Positions 48,554-53,105 of a stretch of DNA of 53,105 nt are shown piece by piece. The stretch is from the NCBI RefSeq assembly GCF_008973715.1, contig NZ_WBOL01000017.1, positions 1 through 53,105 of the forward strand, written 5' to 3'. This stretch comes from Nitrincola schmidtii (GTDB lineage Bacteria; Pseudomonadota; Gammaproteobacteria; Pseudomonadales; Balneatricaceae). Under the pieces are notes generated by a model that was given only the letters and a program-made list of their open reading frames with translations, was not told the DNA's origin and did not search any database. Position numbers and translations under genes: made by a program. Every line of letters starts with the position of its first letter. Position 1 is the stretch's first letter.

Positions 48554-48970
48554 TCAATCCCATCGCTGCCTATCGATTTCTACAACCGTTTGGCCGACAG
48601 GTGCTAATGCGATCAATGCGAGTTTTATATGCTGAACCCCAAAAGGGATGCCGATAATCGTGATAAAGCACAGCAATGCTGCAGTGAGATGGCCGATGGC
48701 TAACCAAATACCTGCAAAAATAAACCAAATAATATTACCTATCAGCCCCAAGCAGCCTGTACCTATGTCATCGGTACCTTTAATCTCTCGACGATTTACC
48801 GCTTGTCGACCAAAAGGCCAAAATGCAAACAGACCTAACACAAAACAAGAATGTGCCCAGGGAATTCCAATAATGGTGATCAGTGCAAGCAGTCCTGCTA
48901 GCCACCATGCAACCCCCATAACAAAACCACCGAACACAATCCAAATCACATTGCCTAGAAAACGTAGCAT
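48554..48970 (-). CDS. YccF-domain membrane protein
   Basis: The 138-residue protein contains two copies of the YccF pattern: LRFLGNVIWIVFGGFVMGVA with LLALITIIGIPWAHSCFVLG, and CLGLIGNIIWFIFAGIWLAI with LLCFITIIGIPFGVQHIKLA. Hydrophobic helices dominate. AAGG eight bases upstream favours ATG 48970 over ATG 48994. The family has no known function. Confidence 0.88.
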   Translation of the reverse strand: MLRFLGNVIWIVFGGFVMGVAWWLAGLLALITIIGIPWAHSCFVLGLFAFWPFGRQAVNRREIKGTDDIGTGCLGLIGNIIWFIFAGIWLAIGHLTAALLCFITIIGIPFGVQHIKLALIALAPVGQTVVEIDRQRWD

Positions 48971-49051
48971 TCCAATAACCTTCAGTTCATCCATTTATGA
49001 TGAAAGTATTTTAAAGGGCTTTCGTATAAATAGGTATGAAGATAGAACAGC

Positions 49052-49303
49052 TTATCGGTGTTTATACTGTCTTGAACAATAACCACGCTTCACTTCAGGA
49101 CTGCGTAACTGGAGATGCTTCGTTTTTCGTCCATTGACACGAGACCGCCACAGTCTGAAGCTAGAGGGTTTAAGACTTGATCGCATCATGGATATCACTT
49201 CGGGTTCAGACAAACCAAACTGTAACTTTATGGCTTCAAAGGGTGTGCGATCTTCCCATGCCATTTCAATAATACGTGAGTGTTCGTCAGGGTGCTGTTG
49301 CAT
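49052..49303 (-). CDS. DUF2805 (TIGR03643-type) small protein
   Basis: The 83-residue protein has the family block MAWEDRTPFEAIKLQFGLSE, PEVISMMRSSLKPSSFRLWR and VNGRKTKH, which is typical of TIGR03643 proteins. It looks like a small helix-turn-helix-type DNA or RNA binder. No operon partner is obvious. Confidence 0.85.
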   Translation of the reverse strand: MQQHPDEHSRIIEMAWEDRTPFEAIKLQFGLSEPEVISMMRSSLKPSSFRLWRSRVNGRKTKHLQLRSPEVKRGYCSRQYKHR

Positions 49304-49385
49304 AGCGTATCTCTCGTTAATTTTGTCATTTATTACGACTCAAATCGAAAGTTGGATTTTTTGAAGGTTCTGCAAGCACTTGGGT

Positions 49386-50765
49386 TTACCGAGGAAAATT
49401 TACTGTAAAAGTGGTCATTAACTGGCTAGATTCTACAGAAATTTGACCACCATGCGCTTCAACAATGGAACGAGTGATCGATAAACCCAGCCCTGATCCA
49501 TCTCCTTGCCTTGATCGGGATGGATCAACACGATAGAAACGCTCGAATATACGTGAAACTTGATCCGAGGGAATGGGCTCACCCGGATTACTGATGGTCA
49601 GTCTGACACCGCTGTCTTGTGGGTGAATCTTAATAAAAATCTCACCCCCTGCTGGGGTATGACGGATAGCATTTGATAGCAGATTAGATAACGCTCTTCG
49701 CAACATCAGCGGCTCACCGATCACACTCCCCTGCCCCTCAAGAATGAGCGGTAGCTGCTTCTCTTCAGCAAGAGCTTCATAGAATTCGAATAAAGCGCTG
49801 ACTTCATGTTCCAATCGAACCGTTTGCAAGGGCGTTGGCAGTAGCCCATTTTCCGTTTTCGCTAAAAACAACATATCCGCAATCATTCGTGCTAAGCGAT
49901 CAAACTCTTCCAAATTGGAATGTAGAACTTCACGATACTCTTCAGCAGATCGCGCACGGGAAAGTGCAACCTGCGTTTCAGTCATTAAGTTAGAAACGGG
50001 TGATCTTAACTCATGGGCAATATCATCAGAAAACTCATTCAATCGACGAAATGATGCTTCTAAGCGCTCTAACATACCATTAAATGCTTCCACCAGTTCT
50101 TGCATTTCGGTAGGCGCGTCATCGCTCGAAAGACGCTCTTCTAGTCGTTTAGCAGAGAGTCGACGAGCAGTTGAAGCAACTCTGCGGATAGGTGCCAGTC
50201 CTTTATGTGCGACAAGCCAACCCAGTAATCCGGCCAGTCCTGTCGCTCCCAATATACCAATACCTAGATAGAGTCTTAGCTGATTTAAAAAATGGACATG
50301 ATGAGAAATATCTAATCCAATCAACAGATTCATGTCAGATGAGCTGAATGCTTCAATCTTTAACCTAGTGGCTTGGCCAATAAAACGAACGCCCTCTGCT
50401 GTCTCCCATTTTAGAAACGAATCCTGAGAATTTTGAAGGTTGTCTTGAATATGACTGAATCTATCGGCGTTTAAAGCATATTGCCATGATGGTTGAGTGA
50501 CATTAATCAACAAAGCAACGGTATCACGACCTACAAAGGCATCATGAATACGACTTGGCAGTCGTTCAAGCTCATCATCAGAGGTGATTTGACTCATTAA
50601 GGTTTCAAGCTGAACCCGTTTTGTTGATAAATCATAGAGATCCAGTTCATCAAAATGAGCTGAGACACTTCGATCGATGAAAATCGCCATCAGTACTAAC
50701 AAACCACAGGCCATGGAAGCAAACAGAAAGGCTAATCGTGCCGTGAGGGACAAGGATCGCTTCAC
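49386..50765 (-). CDS. CusS-like sensor histidine kinase
   Basis: The 459-residue protein has a first membrane helix at about 10-28 and a periplasmic loop to about 165. A second helix ([20 protein letters not shown]), a HAMP domain, the H-box [17 protein letters not shown] and the N-box [14 protein letters not shown] follow. The ATP-lid blocks [13 protein letters not shown] and [18 protein letters not shown] end the protein. The layout fits the heavy-metal sensor kinase group. It overlaps the regulator gene by four bases. Confidence 0.92.
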   Translation of the reverse strand: MKRSLSLTARLAFLFASMACGLLVLMAIFIDRSVSAHFDELDLYDLSTKRVQLETLMSQITSDDELERLPSRIHDAFVGRDTVALLINVTQPSWQYALNADRFSHIQDNLQNSQDSFLKWETAEGVRFIGQATRLKIEAFSSSDMNLLIGLDISHHVHFLNQLRLYLGIGILGATGLAGLLGWLVAHKGLAPIRRVASTARRLSAKRLEERLSSDDAPTEMQELVEAFNGMLERLEASFRRLNEFSDDIAHELRSPVSNLMTETQVALSRARSAEEYREVLHSNLEEFDRLARMIADMLFLAKTENGLLPTPLQTVRLEHEVSALFEFYEALAEEKQLPLILEGQGSVIGEPLMLRRALSNLLSNAIRHTPAGGEIFIKIHPQDSGVRLTISNPGEPIPSDQVSRIFERFYRVDPSRSRQGDGSGLGLSITRSIVEAHGGQISVESSQLMTTFTVNFPR

Positions 50766-51439
50766 ACCTCATCAACCTCGATAACGTAGCCCATTCCCCT
50801 GACGGTCCGAATGAGTTTCGGATCGAAAGGCTCATCCACTTTAGCGCGCAAACGACGAACGGCAACATCAATTACATTGGTATCACTATCAAAGTTCATA
50901 TCCCAGACTTGTGAAGCAATGAGGGAACGAGAAAGCACTTCGCCTCGACGCCTTAACAGTAATTCTAGTAGGCTGAACTCTTTTGCAGTTAAGTCGATTC
51001 TTTGACCGCTGCGAGTGACACGACGTTTGGCAATATCGAGTTCTAAATCCGCAATGTAAAAATTGTCGATAGTTTTACTTTTGCCGCGACGCGATAAACT
51101 TCTAATCCTGGCGAGCAGCTCGGAGAAGGCAAAGGGTTTAATCAGATAATCATCTGCACCCATTTCTAATCCTTGCACGCGATCTTCAACCCTATCTCTT
51201 GCCGTTAGAAAAAGAATGGGCATTTCCAATTCTGCTCGACGTACCGCTTGAAGAATCCCCCAACCATCGATACCCGGTAACATGATATCCAGCACTAACA
51301 GGTCATACTCGCCTGTCAGTGCTAAGTGCATACCATCGATACCGTCTCGGGCCAGATCAACCACAAAACCCGCTTCGCTCAATCCTTGACGAAGATAGTC
51401 TCCGGTTTTATGTTCATCTTCGACAATCAGTATTTTCAT
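50762..51439 (-). CDS. CusR-like OmpR-family response regulator
   Basis: The 225-residue protein has a receiver domain ([20 protein letters not shown], phosphoacceptor in [17 protein letters not shown], and TARDR) and a winged-helix OmpR output domain ([33 protein letters not shown]). [14 protein letters not shown] is typical of the CusR/IrlR/CopR copper group. It lies five bases after the DUF305 gene and overlaps the kinase gene. Confidence 0.94.
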   Translation of the reverse strand: MKILIVEDEHKTGDYLRQGLSEAGFVVDLARDGIDGMHLALTGEYDLLVLDIMLPGIDGWGILQAVRRAELEMPILFLTARDRVEDRVQGLEMGADDYLIKPFAFSELLARIRSLSRRGKSKTIDNFYIADLELDIAKRRVTRSGQRIDLTAKEFSLLELLLRRRGEVLSRSLIASQVWDMNFDSDTNVIDVAVRRLRAKVDEPFDPKLIRTVRGMGYVIEVDEV

Positions 51440-51444
51440 TTAGA

Positions 51445-51840
51445 TTAATCAAGCCCTCTTTCGGCAAGCCAGCGACGCATCATTTCGATCTCTTCCTCTT
51501 GTGCTTCAACAACAGCTTCAGCTAAAGCACGTATCTCTGGATCACTACCATGCTCTAACACCACTTTGGCCATCTCTACTGCACCTTCATGGTGGGGAAT
51601 CATACCACGAACAAAATCGATATCTGCATCACCTGTAAACTCGATACTCATGGCAGAATGCATTTGATCGTTAATCGCTTGGTACGCGGCTACAGAAGCA
51701 GAGACTGACTCTTGAGTTGGGCTACTGCCATGATGCCCATGGTGACCATGATGCCCTGCTTGCTGATGGCTGCCTGCAAAGACATAAAATGCCGCTGTTG
51801 ATGCGACCAATAATCCACCTAATATAAGTACTTTACGCAT
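51445..51840 (-). CDS. His-rich DUF305 periplasmic protein
   Basis: The 131-residue protein has a signal-like N-terminus (MRKVLILGGLLVASTAAFYV then FAGS), a histidine-rich HQQAGHHGHHGHHG stretch and a DUF305 domain with DFVRGMIPHHEGAVEMAKVV and a C-terminal EEEIEMMRRWLAERGLD. The double-His and Met residues suggest a copper-binding periplasmic protein. AAGGAG before ATG 51840 decides the start. It leads the CusRS-like operon. Confidence 0.9.
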   Translation of the reverse strand: MRKVLILGGLLVASTAAFYVFAGSHQQAGHHGHHGHHGSSPTQESVSASVAAYQAINDQMHSAMSIEFTGDADIDFVRGMIPHHEGAVEMAKVVLEHGSDPEIRALAEAVVEAQEEEIEMMRRWLAERGLD

Positions 51841-52421
51841 GACGAACTCCTTATTGAATAGTTTCACATTCATATTAGTCGTTCACGTCTTTCTGAAACA
51901 TGACGGGTAGATTACATTTTTGTCATTTCGTGCTTTGTGAAGTTTGATTAGTCCATCGCACTGCTGGGTTTTCGGTAGGTATGTGGAATCGAAGTTGGCA
52001 TAAATTTTTACCCCAAGTGTCACCGTTAAGTGGCACACCAGAGAGCAATCATGTAGTCTTCGATAAAGTTTGACGTAACTTATTGATTAATAAGTAAGTG
52101 GCGGTCAGGGAGGGACACTGTTTATCCATCCATACTTCAGGCCATTTTTGCCAAACTTATCGATACCATACGCCTCTGATGTCATTTATAAGAGTCACCA
52201 TAAAGAAAGAAATTCATATCGTCAATGGCCTATAATTTCTGGCAAGAGATATTGAAAAATTGATTTAAATAACCGAAAAAACATATTATTTTCAATATAT
52301 TAACTAAAAAATACGACTATTAAATTGTTTTAATTATCAAATTTTGGACTTGATCAAGGGCCGACAAAAGTGTAATGTCTTTGTTTTTGTTAGGATTTTT
52401 CAGACATTAACGGAGTTTATT
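51841..52421. other. Intergenic region without a recognised gene
   Basis: This stretch precedes the DUF305 gene on one side and the lipoprotein gene on the other. It holds a short perfect repeat GTGTCACC...GGTGACAC-like pairing near 52018-52040 and an AT-rich zone 52240-52340 that probably holds the lipoprotein promoter. No gene, RNA or IS was recognised. Confidence 0.4.
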
Positions 52422-52664
52422 GTGAAAAAAGCCATAGGATTGATTGCAGGTGCTTTAATTATAACCGGATGCAATGGCAACCCTCCATCAAGGACATTTT
52501 GGTATCAAGATGGCATAAGTTTTCATCAGGCACAGAATGCACATGCTGAATGTGAGTTCAAAGTTGGCATGAACAAAATTGAAAGTGTTTCTGAAAGGAA
52601 TAATCTTGTTAATAGTTGTATGACTATGCAAGGGTACAGATGGGGTCGATATCCTAGTCAGTAA
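52422..52664 (+). CDS. Small putative lipoprotein
   Basis: The 80-residue protein begins VKKAIGLIAGALIITGCNGN, a lipoprotein signal with ITGC as lipobox, so the mature protein would start at the Cys. The rest has FHQAQNAHAECEFK, NNLVNSCMTMQGYRWGRYP, with two more cysteines that could pair. Start is GTG at 52422, with GGAG ten bases upstream. Proteins of this shape are common hypothetical lipoproteins in gammaproteobacteria. No operon partner. Confidence 0.75.
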   Translation: MKKAIGLIAGALIITGCNGNPPSRTFWYQDGISFHQAQNAHAECEFKVGMNKIESVSERNNLVNSCMTMQGYRWGRYPSQ

Positions 52665-52739
52665 TTCACAATTATTCAGATGTAGCATGATTTTTTACAG
52701 TCACCAATCATGCTACTTACTATTTAGATTTAAATTTCT

Positions 52740-52978
52740 TTAATTTATCTGCCTTTCCAGTACATACGACGAGAAGTCGGAAACAGACAGAAGCCAAGCT
52801 TTCTGTTCCTCTAGATACGAATCATGTAGCGCTTTAGGAATAACCAATTGCAGCTGCTTTGATTGCATCTCGTCTGTTTGACTTTTACTTATTGCTGCTT
52901 CTAGGGTTAAAAGATGTTTTTTCTTAACTCTATCTGCTTCGGCAAGCACTTGCCTCCATCGATCCTTACAGGACGACT
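52740..52978 (-). CDS. Truncated hypothetical gene cut by the IS66-type end
   Basis: About 79 residues read from the IS junction: SSCKDRWRQVLAEADRVKKK, then LLTLEAAISKSQTDEMQSKQ and a tail KAWLLSVSDFSSYVLERQIN. The frame runs into the element and uses an ATG inside it, so the native N-terminus is lost. The sequence is charged and helical with no recognised domain. It may be translated from an IS-borne start but function is unknown. Confidence 0.5.
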
Positions 52979-53105
52979 GTAAGTGCCAATAAATCAGCAC
53001 TCTACCCCTAGCTGTACTGAGTCACTTTTTTTGAAGCTTTCTCAAGCGGAGCATTCCATGGCAAGAGTTGTTCGAGTTTCTCTAGCGTATCGGCTTCTGC
53101 GATGT
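52979..53105 (-). mobile_element. 3' end of an IS66-type element (right contig end)
   Basis: The minus strand reads the same transposase C-terminus as the left end (stop at 53008-53010) and the terminus GTAAGTGCC begins at 52979 on the plus strand. The bases match 1-126 inverted. The IS is inserted in a gene whose 3' part is at 52740-52978. Confidence 0.75.

Noticed and set aside
51990-52060. Possible IS remnant in the intergenic region
   Set aside because: Short frames such as VPLNGDTWGKNL could not be tied to any transposase.

Overview
The window looks like a complete assembly contig from a gammaproteobacterium, probably a marine Oceanospirillales-type organism. The evidence is the infC-rpmI-rplT-pheS-pheT-ihfA-MerR order with a tRNA-Pro, the LeuA of the long type, LutABC, PxpABC and moderate GC. 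No rRNA or species marker is present, so the taxon is an inference. Both ends carry the same 126-base sequence in inverted orientation: the 3' end of an IS66-type transposase gene plus its GTAA-type terminus. The contig therefore seems to stop where two IS copies could not be resolved.

Layout. (1) 1-831: IS66 end, then a broken DUF1778/GNAT (TacAT-type) toxin-antitoxin pair cut by the IS. (2) 877-16897, nearly all on the minus strand: a surface-polysaccharide region read from right to left. It contains rfaH, ugd with two small DUF4160/DUF2442 genes, a beta-CASP RNase, then an operon with a membrane/kinase-like fusion, a TagD-like cytidylyltransferase, an asparagine-synthase-like protein, three LicD-type phosphotransferases (an IS3 relic lies between two of them), a HIT protein, an aminotransferase, an initiating sugar transferase and a WbpM-type dehydratase. 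Two ops/JUMPstart-like elements with a covarying hairpin precede ugd and the main operon, so RfaH probably controls both. (3) 17294-19923, plus strand: two toxin-antitoxin systems, HipBA-type and Xre/RES-type. (4) 19918-24488, minus strand: 5-oxoprolinase PxpABC, an ECHDC3-like crotonase, YceI and cytochrome b561, with a divergent LysR regulator. (5) 25599-30690: a second-type EF-G and a SecD-SecF fusion. A small protein ending in RAPP lies just before secDF, followed by a terminator-like hairpin. (6) 30817-38566: conserved core translation genes. (7) 38701-45729: adenine deaminase, Lrp, LeuA, and the LutABC lactate operon with its FadR/LldR-type regulator. (8) 45761-51840: a large sensor with a degenerate GGDEF domain, YccF, DUF2805, and a CusRS-like two-component system with a His-rich DUF305 protein. 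(9) 52422-53105: a small lipoprotein, a truncated gene and the second IS66 end.

The most exciting candidate is the 132-codon gene at 27938-28336 upstream of secDF. It has a signal-like N-terminus, a second hydrophobic segment and a C-terminal RAPP motif six codons from the end. Its stop codon lies inside the left arm of a hairpin followed by nine T residues and the secDF ribosome binding site. This is the expected architecture of a translocation-monitoring arrest peptide that controls SecDF. Second is the RfaH-linked locus, which pairs a lic1-like set (kinase-like membrane protein, cytidylyltransferase, three LicD proteins) with sugar-processing enzymes and suggests a phosphodiester-decorated glycan.
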